Shown here piece after piece: positions 46,632 to 55,770 of a stretch of DNA of 64,000 nucleotides (the first letter of the stretch is position 1; each line of letters starts with the position of its first letter). The translations under genes and the position numbers were made by a program. The notes beneath the pieces are model-generated. The model made no database searches. It was given only the letters and a program-made list of their open reading frames with translations, and was not told where the DNA came from. This DNA is from an uncultured Eubacteriales bacterium. Lineage in GTDB: Bacteria > Bacillota > Clostridia > Christensenellales > Aristaeellaceae. The stretch is from positions 1 through 64,000 of the forward strand of contig CADAQF010000014.1 of the NCBI GenBank assembly GCA_902790015.1, read 5' to 3'.

Positions 46632-47573
46632 TTGTTGAAATCTGTCAGCGGTGATTACTGGAGCATGCGGCGGGAAAAGATCCGTTACGGATGGAACAAG
46701 GCCAAACGGATGAAGGTCTGCTATCTGTTCCTGCTGCCCTATGCGCTGTTGTTCTTCACCTTCATCATCCTGCCCATCTGCACCTCCATCTTTTACAGCT
46801 TCACCTACTACAACATCCTGGAGCCCGCCCGCTTCATCGGCTTCCAGAACTACGTGAACCTGTTTTTACAGGACGAGGTCTTCCTGACGGCCATCAAGAA
46901 TACCCTGGTCATAGCGGTCATCACGGGGCCTATCGGCTACATCATGTCCTTCATGTTCGCGTGGTTCATCAACGAGCTGCCCAAGTGGCTGAGGGCCATC
47001 GCCGTGGTCGTGTTCTACGCCCCGTCCATCGCGGGCTCGGCGTACACGGTCTTTTCCATCCTCTTCCGCGGCGACGTGTACGGCTACCTGAACTCGATCC
47101 TCCTTCAGTTCGGCTTTATCGACGCCCCGATCCTGTGGCTGTCCGACCCCCGCTACATCATGCCCGTCCTCATCATCGTCATTCTGTGGATGAGCATGGG
47201 CACCGGCTTCCTGTCCTGCATCGCCGGTCTTCAGGGTGTGGACAAGGCGCTGTTTGAAGCGGGCTACGTGGACGGCATCCGCAACCGCTGGCAGGAGCTC
47301 TACCACATCACGCTGCCCAGCATGAAGCCGATGCTTCTGTTCAGCGCGGTCATGGCCATCACGTCGGCGTTCAACGTAAGCGACGTTCCCCGCGCCCTGG
47401 CCGGCTATCCCAGCACGGACTACGCGGCCCGCACCATCGTCACGCACCTGTTCGACTATGGTTTTTCCCGGTTTGAAATGGGCTACGCGTCGGCGATCGC
47501 GACGGTGCTGTTCCTGGTGATGGTGCTGTGCAACAAGGCGATTCAATCTATGCTGAGGAAGGTGGGCACATGA
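46632..47573 (+). CDS. Carbohydrate ABC transporter permease (pair 1, MalF-like)
   Basis: A 313-residue membrane protein starting at TTG with AAAAGGAG nine bases upstream. Six hydrophobic segments begin with VCYLFLLPYALLFFTFIILP. The EAA loop is EAGYVDGIRNRWQELYHITL, with glycine in place of the second alanine. Its stop overlaps the next gene's start (ATGA). Member of the eight-gene operon; partners with the binding protein upstream. Confidence 0.93.
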   Translation: MLKSVSGDYWSMRREKIRYGWNKAKRMKVCYLFLLPYALLFFTFIILPICTSIFYSFTYYNILEPARFIGFQNYVNLFLQDEVFLTAIKNTLVIAVITGPIGYIMSFMFAWFINELPKWLRAIAVVVFYAPSIAGSAYTVFSILFRGDVYGYLNSILLQFGFIDAPILWLSDPRYIMPVLIIVILWMSMGTGFLSCIAGLQGVDKALFEAGYVDGIRNRWQELYHITLPSMKPMLLFSAVMAITSAFNVSDVPRALAGYPSTDYAARTIVTHLFDYGFSRFEMGYASAIATVLFLVMVLCNKAIQSMLRKVGT

Positions 47574-48781
47574 GCGTAAAGAATGAAATGCCGCAGGGAA
47601 CTCCTGAAAAGACCCCTCAGAAGTGGACCCGAGCCGACGAGCTGCACGCTCAGCGCGTCCGTCTGGGCGAGATCCAGCCCGAAAAGGAGCCGCTCAACAA
47701 AAAGCGCTTTGCCGTCAAGGCTCTGATCATCCTGCTGGTGGTCGCGGCGCTGATCGTCGCCGCCAACTGGCGGATCGCTTTCGTGGAAGACCTGATGCTG
47801 CGTTCAGCCAACGGCGAAACGGTCGAAATGCCGCCGGACGGGCAGTACGCGCCTATCTACCGGCTGGTCAGGCTCGTCCTGATCGTAGGCGGAGCGGCCT
47901 TCCTGTTCTACGCGATCATCAAGCTGCTGGCGCCCAAGCGCCGCAAGCCCAACCGTTCCTTCTGGGGCGATCTGGGCATCTACATCATGCTGGCGATCAT
48001 CGCCGTGGCGATGGTCTTCCCGCTGGTTTTCTCCATCGCCTCCTCGCTGAAGCCTTTGGACGAGCTGTTCCGCTTCCCGCCCACGGTCTTTGCGCGCCGC
48101 CCGACCACCGATAACTTCAGCGACCTGTTCGTGACCCTGAGCCAAAGCTACGTGCCCTTCAGCCGGTATCTGATCAACACCGTCTGGATCACGTTCATAG
48201 GCACTTTGGGCCACGTGATCATCGCCTCCATGGCGGCGTTCGTTTTGGCCAAGTATGACTTTCCCGGAGCCAAGACCTTCTTCAGCGTCATCGTCACGGC
48301 CCTGATGTTCTCCGGCTACGTCACCGGTATCCCCAACTACGTCATCATGAGCCGCATGCGCATCATCGACACCAATCTGGCCATCATCCTTCCCGCCTTT
48401 GCCGCGCCCATCGGCCTGTTCCTGATGAAGCAGTTCATGGAAAGCCTGCCCACGGCGCTGATCGAGGCGGCCCATCTGGACGGCGCGGGCGAGTTCCGCA
48501 TCTTCTGGAGCATCATCATGCCCAACGTAAAGCCGGCGTGGCTTACGATCATCATCTTCTCCGTCCAGAACCTGTGGAACACCAACGCCGCTACCGTCAT
48601 TTATTCCGAAGCCAAGAAGACCATGGTCTACGCGCTGCAGCAGATCCAGGCCGGCGGCGTGGCCCGTACCGGCCAGGCGGCCGCGGTGCAGGTCATCACG
48701 ATGTCCGTGCCGATCATCATCTTCGTACTGTCCCAGAGCAGGATTCTGGAAACGATGGCCAGCTCCGGTCTGAAGGACTGA
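47570..48781 (+). CDS. Carbohydrate ABC transporter permease with N-terminal extension (pair 1, MalG-like)
   Basis: A 403-residue permease, about 120 residues longer than usual. The extra N-terminal part has a charged cytoplasmic segment and two further hydrophobic helices (VKALIILLVVAALIVAANW and RLVLIVGGAAFLFYAIIKLL). Then comes the standard core (DLGIYIMLAIIAVAMVFPLV) with the EAA loop EAAHLDGAGEFRIFWSIIMP. It is translationally coupled to the preceding permease. The extension could contact the unusual binding protein or the NHL lipoprotein that follows; that is inference. Confidence 0.93.
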   Translation: MSVKNEMPQGTPEKTPQKWTRADELHAQRVRLGEIQPEKEPLNKKRFAVKALIILLVVAALIVAANWRIAFVEDLMLRSANGETVEMPPDGQYAPIYRLVRLVLIVGGAAFLFYAIIKLLAPKRRKPNRSFWGDLGIYIMLAIIAVAMVFPLVFSIASSLKPLDELFRFPPTVFARRPTTDNFSDLFVTLSQSYVPFSRYLINTVWITFIGTLGHVIIASMAAFVLAKYDFPGAKTFFSVIVTALMFSGYVTGIPNYVIMSRMRIIDTNLAIILPAFAAPIGLFLMKQFMESLPTALIEAAHLDGAGEFRIFWSIIMPNVKPAWLTIIIFSVQNLWNTNAATVIYSEAKKTMVYALQQIQAGGVARTGQAAAVQVITMSVPIIIFVLSQSRILETMASSGLKD

Positions 48782-48819
48782 CCCTGGGCGGCGGCAATAT
48801 GACAGGAGGGAAGAAAAAG

Positions 48820-50331
48820 GTGAATTCCTTGAAAAGACTGACTGCCCTGGGCCTGTGCGCGGTCATCCTGCTGAGCGCCTGCGGGGCGTTCGCGCTGCAG
48901 GACGGCTTCAGGACCACGTACACCTACAATTACGACTACTGGTCCGAAATGCAGGAATCCCCGGACGCCTACCGCGTCCAGCAGGTGGTTTACAGCACTT
49001 CTCTGGGGCTTGAGACCCCCATGCGCCGCCCGCAGAGCCTCTATGTGCGCGGGGAGGACATTTACGTGGCCGACACCGGCAACAACCGCGTCCTCCAGCT
49101 GCGCCGGGAAGGCGAAAACTTCACCCTGACCAGGATCATCGATTCGGTGCAGGGCGCTTCGCCCGCGGGCTTCAATTCCCCCAACGATGTTTTTGCGGAT
49201 GAGGACGGCAACGTTTACGTCTGTGACACCAACAACAACCGCGTCGTCATGATGGACGCGCAGCTCAACTTCGTCCGCAGTTACACAAAACCGCAGGACA
49301 ACACCTTTGACCAGAACCTGGCGTTTTTGCCCAGCAAGCTCGTGGTGGACACCTCAGGCCGCGTCTACGTCCGCGCCACCAACGTCAACAAGGGCCTGGT
49401 CAAGTATGAGGCCGACGGCGAGTTCACCGGCTTCATCGGCGCCAACCCGGTCATCTACAGCCTGTGGGACTACGTCTGGAAGGAATTCTTCACCACCCAG
49501 GAACAGCGCGCCCAGCAGGCCTCCTTCGTGCCCACCGAGTACGAGAACATCTGCATCGACAAGGACGGCTTTATCTACGCCACCAACATCGTATTCAGCG
49601 AGTACGACCTGTTGTGGGACAACGCAAAGCCTATCCGCCGGCTCAACAGCATCGGCAGCGATATCCTCATCAAGAACGACCGCTATCCCCCCATCGGGGA
49701 TCTGGAGTGGGTGGAGCAGAGCGTGGACTACGGCCCGTCCAAGTTCAAGGACATCACCGTCCTGGACAACGACATCTACATCGCCTTTGACAAGACGCGC
49801 GGCCGCGTGTTCGGCTACGACCCGCAGGGCGTGATGCTGTGGGCCTTCGGCACCAAGGGCAACTCCGAGGGAGCGTTCCTGGGCGCCGTGTCCATCGAGC
49901 ACATGGGAACAGACCTTTTGTGCCTGGACGAAAATGAAAACAGCATCACCGTCTTTACTCCCACCGAGTACGGTTCCCTCATCTACCAGGCCAGCGACCA
50001 GTACCTCAAGGGAGACTACGACGGCAGCGCCGACACCTGGCGCGAGGTGCTGAAGCTCAACGCCAACTATAACCTGGCTTTCATCGGCATCGGCCGCTCG
50101 CTTTTGCGGCAGGATCAGTTCGCCGAAGCCATGGAATACTTCAAAATGGCGCATGACCGGGAAAACTACGGCCGGGCGTACCGCTATTACCGCAAGGAAA
50201 TGATCGAAAAGAACATCGGCTGGGTGGTGGCGGCGGTCGCCCTGCTGCTGATCGTCCCCGTCATTGTCAGAAGGATCAAAAAAATAAAAGCGGAGGTGGC
50301 AGAGTATGAGCACAAAAAGGCTCTCAGCTGA
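48820..50331 (+). CDS. NHL-repeat lipoprotein with TPR and C-terminal membrane helix
   Basis: A 503-residue protein. A lipoprotein signal (LTALGLCAVILLSACGAFAL) puts the mature Cys at the membrane outer face. NHL beta-propeller repeats follow (LYVRGEDIYVADTGNNRVLQ, NVYVCDTNNNRVVMMDAQLN), then a TPR-like region (YLKGDYDGSADTWREVLKLN) and a C-terminal helix (WVVAAVALLLIVPVIVRRIK). I prefer the GTG at 48820, nine bases after AGGAGGG, over the ATG at 48799. Its 3' end overlaps the Yip1-like gene by 26 bases. Propellers can bind glycans or proteins; a transport-complex scaffold is possible. Confidence 0.82.
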   Translation: MNSLKRLTALGLCAVILLSACGAFALQDGFRTTYTYNYDYWSEMQESPDAYRVQQVVYSTSLGLETPMRRPQSLYVRGEDIYVADTGNNRVLQLRREGENFTLTRIIDSVQGASPAGFNSPNDVFADEDGNVYVCDTNNNRVVMMDAQLNFVRSYTKPQDNTFDQNLAFLPSKLVVDTSGRVYVRATNVNKGLVKYEADGEFTGFIGANPVIYSLWDYVWKEFFTTQEQRAQQASFVPTEYENICIDKDGFIYATNIVFSEYDLLWDNAKPIRRLNSIGSDILIKNDRYPPIGDLEWVEQSVDYGPSKFKDITVLDNDIYIAFDKTRGRVFGYDPQGVMLWAFGTKGNSEGAFLGAVSIEHMGTDLLCLDENENSITVFTPTEYGSLIYQASDQYLKGDYDGSADTWREVLKLNANYNLAFIGIGRSLLRQDQFAEAMEYFKMAHDRENYGRAYRYYRKEMIEKNIGWVVAAVALLLIVPVIVRRIKKIKAEVAEYEHKKALS

Positions 50332-50992
50332 CGCTGCGCTGTCCGGCGCGGGCAAAGCGTGGTGGCAAAAGTACGTATCCTCCCTGCGCTACGCCCTGCA
50401 CGTCATCGTCCGCCCGTTCGACGGCTTCTGGGACCTGTCCCGTGAAAACAAGGGCTCCCTGGCGGCGGCGAACACGTTCCTGGTCCTGTTTTTGCTGACG
50501 TACGTGCTCAAGCTGATGTACACCAACTTCCAGTTCATCAGCGCCCCCGTGCAGTACATCAACATCTACGAGCGCTGCGCCTCCCTGCTGCTTCCCTTCC
50601 TGATCCTGTGCCTGGCCAACTGGGCGCTGTCCACGCTGTTTGACGGCAAGGGCCACTTCAAGGACATCTACATCGCCATGTGCTACGCGCTGGTGCCCTA
50701 CGTGCTGATCCAGCTGCCGCTGATACTGATCAGCCACATCATTTCCGTGGACGAGGGCGCCTATTACAGCGTGCTGATGAGCGTTTCCGTCATCTGGTGC
50801 GTGTTCCTGGCCTTCATAGGCCTGATGCAGGTGCACGACTACGGCCCGGGCAAGACGATCATCTTCCTGTTCGCCACGATATTCGGCGCGCTGGTGATAC
50901 TGTTCCTGATACTGGTGTTTTTCAGCCTCCTGTCGGACGCGATCGGGTATTTCGTCTCACTTTACCGAGAGATCACATTCAGGCTAAGCTGA
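50306..50992 (+). CDS. Yip1-like multi-pass membrane protein
   Basis: A 228-residue protein with five hydrophobic segments, beginning after a cytoplasmic head (WWQKYVSSLRYALHVIVRPF DGFWDL spans the first conserved block). The pattern RPFDGFWDL, GHFKDIYIAMCYALVPYVLI is that of the Yip1/DUF1282 membrane family. The gene overlaps the 3' end of the NHL gene and is 13 bases before the DUF5696-like gene, so coupling is tight. Bacterial Yip1-family function is unknown; the operon suggests help in assembling the transporter or exporting its partners. Confidence 0.8.
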   Translation: MSTKRLSADAALSGAGKAWWQKYVSSLRYALHVIVRPFDGFWDLSRENKGSLAAANTFLVLFLLTYVLKLMYTNFQFISAPVQYINIYERCASLLLPFLILCLANWALSTLFDGKGHFKDIYIAMCYALVPYVLIQLPLILISHIISVDEGAYYSVLMSVSVIWCVFLAFIGLMQVHDYGPGKTIIFLFATIFGALVILFLILVFFSLLSDAIGYFVSLYREITFRLS

Positions 50993-51005
50993 GGAAGGGG
51001 ATGAC

Positions 51006-53582
51006 ATGATGAAAGAAAAAACCATTCTTCGTCGGCTGATCCCCTGGATCGTGGCAGCGGTGCTGATCGCGCTGCTGGTGATCTTCGTTGGGATCCCGCT
51101 GTACGCCCCGCAGACCGTGGAGGCCGTCAACCCGCCCAGGATATCCTATTATGAGGACGGCGCGAAAACCCTCACCATGGAAAACGACAGCCTCCTGTTT
51201 GAGATGGACGCTTCCACCACCCAGTTCAGCCTGACCGAAAAAAACACGGGCCGCGTATGGCGCTCCAACCCGGAAAAGGCCGCGTCCGACCCCGTGGCCG
51301 GCAGCACGAACAAGGCGGTGCTCCAGTCCACTTTGATCGTGACCTATTCCTCCTCCAGCGGCACCATCGACTTCAACAACTACCAGTATTCCATCGAAAA
51401 CGGCACCTATACCGTTAACCAGCAGGAGGACGGCTCGGTGCGGGTGGACTATTCCGTGGGCAAGATCGAAAAGATCTACCTGATCCCCAACGTCATCACC
51501 GTCGAGCGCTTCAACGCCTTCACCAAGGCCATGGGCAAGGACGCCCGCAAGGTGACCAACAACTACACGCTCTACAAGCCCGACAAGGTGGCCGCCATGG
51601 CCAACAAGGACGAGCTGCTGGCCCTGTATCCCGAGCTTGAGAACCAGGAGCTTTACGTCCTCAAGGCCGAGACCAAGGAAAACAACAAAAAGAACATGGC
51701 CCAGTATTTCGAGGCCGCAGGCTACACCCAGGAGGACTTCGAACTGGATGAACAGCTCAGAGCGGGCTCCCGCGAAAACACCAGCGCCGTGTTCAACGTG
51801 AGCGTCATTTACCGTCTGGACGGGAACGATTTCCTGGTGGAGGTCCCCTATCAGGAGATGCGCTACCGGGCTGAATACCCGATCACCGCGGTCACGGTGC
51901 TGCCCATGTTCGGCGCGGCGGGGACCGACGAGGAGGGGTTCATGCTGGTGCCCGAGGGCGGCGGCGCCCTCATCCGCTACAACAACGGCAAACTTTCCCA
52001 GAACAGCTATTACGCCAATATGTACGGCTGGGACTACAGTACCGAGCGCCGCGAGGCCGTCAGCGAGACGCGGTGCGACTTCCCCGTGTTCGGCATGACC
52101 AAGGCCGGCGGTTCCTTCCTGTGCATGCTGGAGGGCGCGCCCTCCTACGCCGGCATCCAGGCCGACATATCCATGCGCTACAACAGCTACAACTGGATGT
52201 GCGCCAAGTACACCGTGCTTCACAGCGACCGCTACAACGTGTCCGCCAAGACGGCGCAGCTGGTGTATATGTTCGAAAAGGAACTGCCGGACGATACTAT
52301 CCGCCAGCGCTACCGCTTCATCAACAGCGACAGCTACGTGGACATGGCCCGAGCCTACGGCGAATACCTGAAGGCCTATTATCCTGAACTGGCCGGTGAA
52401 AAGGCCCAGGCGGACATGCCCGTGTCCGTCGAGCTGGTCGGCGCCATCGACAAGATCGTGGTGAAGGCCGGCCTGCCGCTGGACAGCGTGGTGGCCGCCA
52501 CCTCCTTTGACCAGGCGGGCAAGCTGCTTACCCAGTTTGATCAGGACGGCGTCAAAGGCCTGTCCGTCCGCATGACCGGGTGGAGCAACGGCGGCGTGAG
52601 CCAGAAGGTCTTAAGCAAGGTCAGCGTGCTCAGAGAGCTGGGCGGCAGCGGCGGCATGAAAAAGCTGATTCAGACCGCCGACAGCCTGGGCATCCCCCTC
52701 TACTTTGACGGCATTTCCTGCTTTGCCTACCGCAGCGGCGTGCTGAACGGATTCATTCCCGCCCGGGACTCCGCCCGCTACACCACCCGCGAGCTGGTGG
52801 AGCTTTATCCCTACTCCGTCATCACCTACCAGCCGCAGGATTATCAAAAGCCCTACTACCTCGTGCAGCCCTCCTACGCCAAGTCCAAGGCTTCCAACCT
52901 GATCAAGGCGCTCAAAAACATGAACGCCGGCGGCGTCAGCTTCAGGGATATCGGCTCCCTGTTGAGCGGCGACTACAACACCCGCGCCAACACCACCCGC
53001 GAGCAGGCCCGCCAGATGAACCTGGAGACGCTTAAGGAGGCCCAGGCGGCCGGGCAGTCCATCATGCTCAGGAACGGGTTCGATTATGTCCTCCCCTACG
53101 CGGACATCATCACGGACATGGACCTGGCCGGCATCAACTACTCCATCCTGGACGAGCAGGTGCCCTTCTATCAGATGGCGATCCACGGCCTGGTCAATTA
53201 TACCGGCATGCCGATCAACCTGGCCTCCGACTGGCAGACGGAGCTGCTGCGCTGCGCCGAATACGGCGCCGGCCTCAACTTCACCTTCATGGCGGAGAAC
53301 ACCAAGCTCCTGCAGGAGACCCGCTATACGGGCTATTACGGCGCCTGGTACTCTTCCTGGGCGGAGGAAGCCAGAAAGATCGTCACCGATTATCAGCGCG
53401 ACATGGCCGGGCTCAACCAGACGGCGATGACCGGGCATCAGCGGCTGAGCGCGGACGCCTCCGTCACGTCTTACGCCAACGGCTCCAAGGTGTACGTCAA
53501 TTACGGCTACACCGCCCTGAACGCGGACGGGCTTGAGATCCCCGCGAGAAGCTATCTGGTAACGGGAGGGGAAGCGCAATGA
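51006..53582 (+). CDS. DUF5696-like membrane-anchored extracellular protein
   Basis: An 858-residue protein with an N-terminal signal anchor (LIPWIVAAVLIALLVIFVGI). The first 350 residues are beta-rich and begin like glycoside-hydrolase N-terminal sandwiches (LLFEMDASTTQFSLTEKNTG, RVWRSNP). The second half (about 470-800) has alternating strands and helices with acidic ends (KLIQTADSLGIPLYFDGISC, YADIITDMDLAGINYSILDE, INLASDWQTELLRCAEYGAG) that resemble a TIM barrel. I match it to DUF5696 from memory of such sugar loci. It may be a glycosidase or a catalytically dead glycan-binding relative; no catalytic residues can be assigned. The stop overlaps the next permease. Confidence 0.72.
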   Translation: MMKEKTILRRLIPWIVAAVLIALLVIFVGIPLYAPQTVEAVNPPRISYYEDGAKTLTMENDSLLFEMDASTTQFSLTEKNTGRVWRSNPEKAASDPVAGSTNKAVLQSTLIVTYSSSSGTIDFNNYQYSIENGTYTVNQQEDGSVRVDYSVGKIEKIYLIPNVITVERFNAFTKAMGKDARKVTNNYTLYKPDKVAAMANKDELLALYPELENQELYVLKAETKENNKKNMAQYFEAAGYTQEDFELDEQLRAGSRENTSAVFNVSVIYRLDGNDFLVEVPYQEMRYRAEYPITAVTVLPMFGAAGTDEEGFMLVPEGGGALIRYNNGKLSQNSYYANMYGWDYSTERREAVSETRCDFPVFGMTKAGGSFLCMLEGAPSYAGIQADISMRYNSYNWMCAKYTVLHSDRYNVSAKTAQLVYMFEKELPDDTIRQRYRFINSDSYVDMARAYGEYLKAYYPELAGEKAQADMPVSVELVGAIDKIVVKAGLPLDSVVAATSFDQAGKLLTQFDQDGVKGLSVRMTGWSNGGVSQKVLSKVSVLRELGGSGGMKKLIQTADSLGIPLYFDGISCFAYRSGVLNGFIPARDSARYTTRELVELYPYSVITYQPQDYQKPYYLVQPSYAKSKASNLIKALKNMNAGGVSFRDIGSLLSGDYNTRANTTREQARQMNLETLKEAQAAGQSIMLRNGFDYVLPYADIITDMDLAGINYSILDEQVPFYQMAIHGLVNYTGMPINLASDWQTELLRCAEYGAGLNFTFMAENTKLLQETRYTGYYGAWYSSWAEEARKIVTDYQRDMAGLNQTAMTGHQRLSADASVTSYANGSKVYVNYGYTALNADGLEIPARSYLVTGGEAQ

Positions 53583-54568
53583 CAGTCAAAGCGAAAAACA
53601 ACAAAGCGATCAGGCCGGAACGCTGGGGATTCACGGAATCCATCCTGTCCTTCATTCCAGGCAACGATACCTTCCGCACGATGCGCGCCCGAAACGCCCG
53701 CCACGGCGTGCTGTTCATCCTTCCCTTCATCCTGGGCTTCCTGGTCTTCATGGCCCGGCCGCTGATCCAGTCCTTCATCATGAGCTTTGAGGAGGTCACC
53801 CTGGCGCAGGGCGGCGGCCTGAACGAGAAATTCATCGGCTTTGAAAACTACAAGTACGCCCTGGGCGTGGACCCGTACTACAATATGCGCCTGGTGGAGG
53901 AAATCCCCAGGATGCTGATCAACTCGGTCGCCACGCTGGTGCTTTCCTTCGTCATCGCCGTGATCCTTAACCAGAAGTTCAAGGGCAGGACCCTCGTGCG
54001 CGCGATCTTCTTCCTGCCGGTGATCCTGTCCTCCGGCGTGCTGCCCGGCATCGAAAGCCAGAACGAATTCTACAACATGATGCAGGGCATCTCGGAGGAG
54101 GTCGCCAATTCATCCGGCGTCAACCTTTCGGCGGCGCTGCAGGATCTGTTGTCGGTATCCGGCGTGGGCAGCGGGGTGTTCGATGTGCTGTTCGACATGA
54201 TCGACAGCATCTACGACATCGTCATGGCCAGCGGCATACAGATCATTGTCTTCCTGAGCGGCCTGCAGGCCATTTCCCCGTCGCTGTACGAGGCGGCGGA
54301 CGTGGAAGGCTGCACGGCCTGGGAGGCCTTCTGGAAGATCACCTTCCCGATGGTCAGCCCCCTGCTGCTGGTCAACACCATATACACCATCATCGACTTC
54401 TTCATGAAGAACGACAACCGCGTGATGGAGCGCATCAACGAGGTCTGGCAGCGGCTGGAGTTCGGTCACGTGGCCGCCATGAACTACATCTATTTCGCGG
54501 TGGCGCTTGCCTTTATCGGCGTCAGTTCCCTGATCATTTCAAGGGGGGTGCACTACTATGAAGACTAA
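53579..54568 (+). CDS. Carbohydrate ABC transporter permease (pair 2, MalF-like)
   Basis: A 329-residue membrane protein with a basic head, a first helix (GVLFILPFILGFLVFMARPL) and the EAA loop EAADVEGCTAWEAFWKITFP. A longer extracellular loop with NEFYNMMQGISEEVANSSG lies between helices 3 and 4. It is coupled by ATGA overlap to the gene upstream and by 11 bases overlap to the second permease. This second pair in the same operon has no binding protein directly before it. Confidence 0.93.
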   Translation: MTVKAKNNKAIRPERWGFTESILSFIPGNDTFRTMRARNARHGVLFILPFILGFLVFMARPLIQSFIMSFEEVTLAQGGGLNEKFIGFENYKYALGVDPYYNMRLVEEIPRMLINSVATLVLSFVIAVILNQKFKGRTLVRAIFFLPVILSSGVLPGIESQNEFYNMMQGISEEVANSSGVNLSAALQDLLSVSGVGSGVFDVLFDMIDSIYDIVMASGIQIIVFLSGLQAISPSLYEAADVEGCTAWEAFWKITFPMVSPLLLVNTIYTIIDFFMKNDNRVMERINEVWQRLEFGHVAAMNYIYFAVALAFIGVSSLIISRGVHYYED

Positions 54569-55574
54569 GACCGCCGCACAGCCCGGCGACAAGGCTGTCC
54601 TCCGCGCAAAAAACAAGCAGTCCGGCGGATACGTCGCCAGGGCCAAAGCCAAAAAGGCGCTGATCTCCCTGGCCAGGGGCCTGCTTCTGTTCGGCCTGTG
54701 CTTCATGATCATCCAGCCCATGCTGACCCGTCTGAGCACCAGTCTGATGGCGGAAAAGGACCTGTACGATTCCACGGTCGTGCTGGTTCCGAGGAACCCC
54801 ACGCTGGACAATTTCCGGATCGTGTTCGACCTGACCAACTTCCCCAGGTCCATGATCAACACGCTCTGGACCACGCTGCTGGTGTCCTTCTTCCAGGTCA
54901 TCGCATGTACGCTCGTGGGCTACGGCTTTGCCCGCTACAACTTCCCGCTCAAGAAATTCTGGTTTGCGTGCGTGATCGCCGTCATCGTCATTCCCCCGCA
55001 GACCATCTCCACCTCCCTGTACATCACCTTCACCAACTTTGACATCTTCGGCATCTTCAGGGCGCTCACCGGCAATTCGCTGAACCTGCGCGGCTCGGTG
55101 CTGCCCTACGTGCTGATGAGCGCCACGTGCATGGGGCTTAAGGACGGGCTGTACATCTACATGCTGCGGCAGTATTTCCGGGGCATCCCCAAGTCCCTGG
55201 AGGAGGCCGCCTTCGTGGACGGCTGCAGCACGATGCAGACGTTCGTGCAGATCATGCTGCCCGACGCCATGCCCACGGTGCTGTCCTGCTTCCTGTTCTC
55301 CTTCGTGTGGCAGTGGACGGACCTGTTCTACACCCGCAACTTCCTGGCCATCCAGTCCCGCCCGATCTATTCGACGGAGCTGTCCACCATCGTGTCCCGC
55401 ATGAGCCGCTACTTCTCCAGCGACGCCAGCAAGCCCATCATCGTGCCGGTGGGCCGTCAGCAGCAGCTGATCTCCATCGGCGTGCTGATCTGCTGCATCC
55501 CGCTGATCATCCTGTACATATTCACCCAGCGCACGTTCGTGCAGAGCATCGCCATGACGGGCAGCAAGGAATAA
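54558..55574 (+). CDS. Carbohydrate ABC transporter permease (pair 2, MalG-like)
   Basis: A 338-residue permease with a lysine-rich cytoplasmic head, six helices (SLARGLLLFGLCFMIIQPML first) and the EAA loop EAAFVDGCSTMQTFVQIMLP. The typical ending RTFVQSIAMTGSKE is present. GGGG precedes the ATG inside the preceding gene. It is the last gene of the operon; a separate promoter follows before the next binding protein, which may be its partner. Confidence 0.93.
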   Translation: MKTKTAAQPGDKAVLRAKNKQSGGYVARAKAKKALISLARGLLLFGLCFMIIQPMLTRLSTSLMAEKDLYDSTVVLVPRNPTLDNFRIVFDLTNFPRSMINTLWTTLLVSFFQVIACTLVGYGFARYNFPLKKFWFACVIAVIVIPPQTISTSLYITFTNFDIFGIFRALTGNSLNLRGSVLPYVLMSATCMGLKDGLYIYMLRQYFRGIPKSLEEAAFVDGCSTMQTFVQIMLPDAMPTVLSCFLFSFVWQWTDLFYTRNFLAIQSRPIYSTELSTIVSRMSRYFSSDASKPIIVPVGRQQQLISIGVLICCIPLIILYIFTQRTFVQSIAMTGSKE

Positions 55575-55625
55575 TACCGCAAGAATTAAGAAAAAAAAAG
55601 CACGGCGTGAACACCCTATATTTAC

Positions 55626-55661
55626 GCAAACGCTTGCATTATTGTCAAAATATGGTATAAT
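55626..55661 (+). promoter_or_regulatory. Promoter with LacI-type operator
   Basis: TTGCAT (55634-55639) and TATAAT (55656-55661), spacer 16 bases. GCAAACGCTTGC (55626-55637) overlaps the -35 and fits the LacI-family pattern (AA-N-CG-N-TT core with symmetric flanks). A LacI-type or CcpA-type repressor is expected, but no such gene is in the window. Confidence 0.68.
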
Positions 55662-55770
55662 AAGGCCAGTTGGATCATTGAATGCCCAGTCACATCGAAT
55701 CTGTATGCGTCCGCGCGGTCGGGCGCGAGGCCGGTCGCGGTGAAGCGGACGGCGTCGGCTTCTGTCTGCC

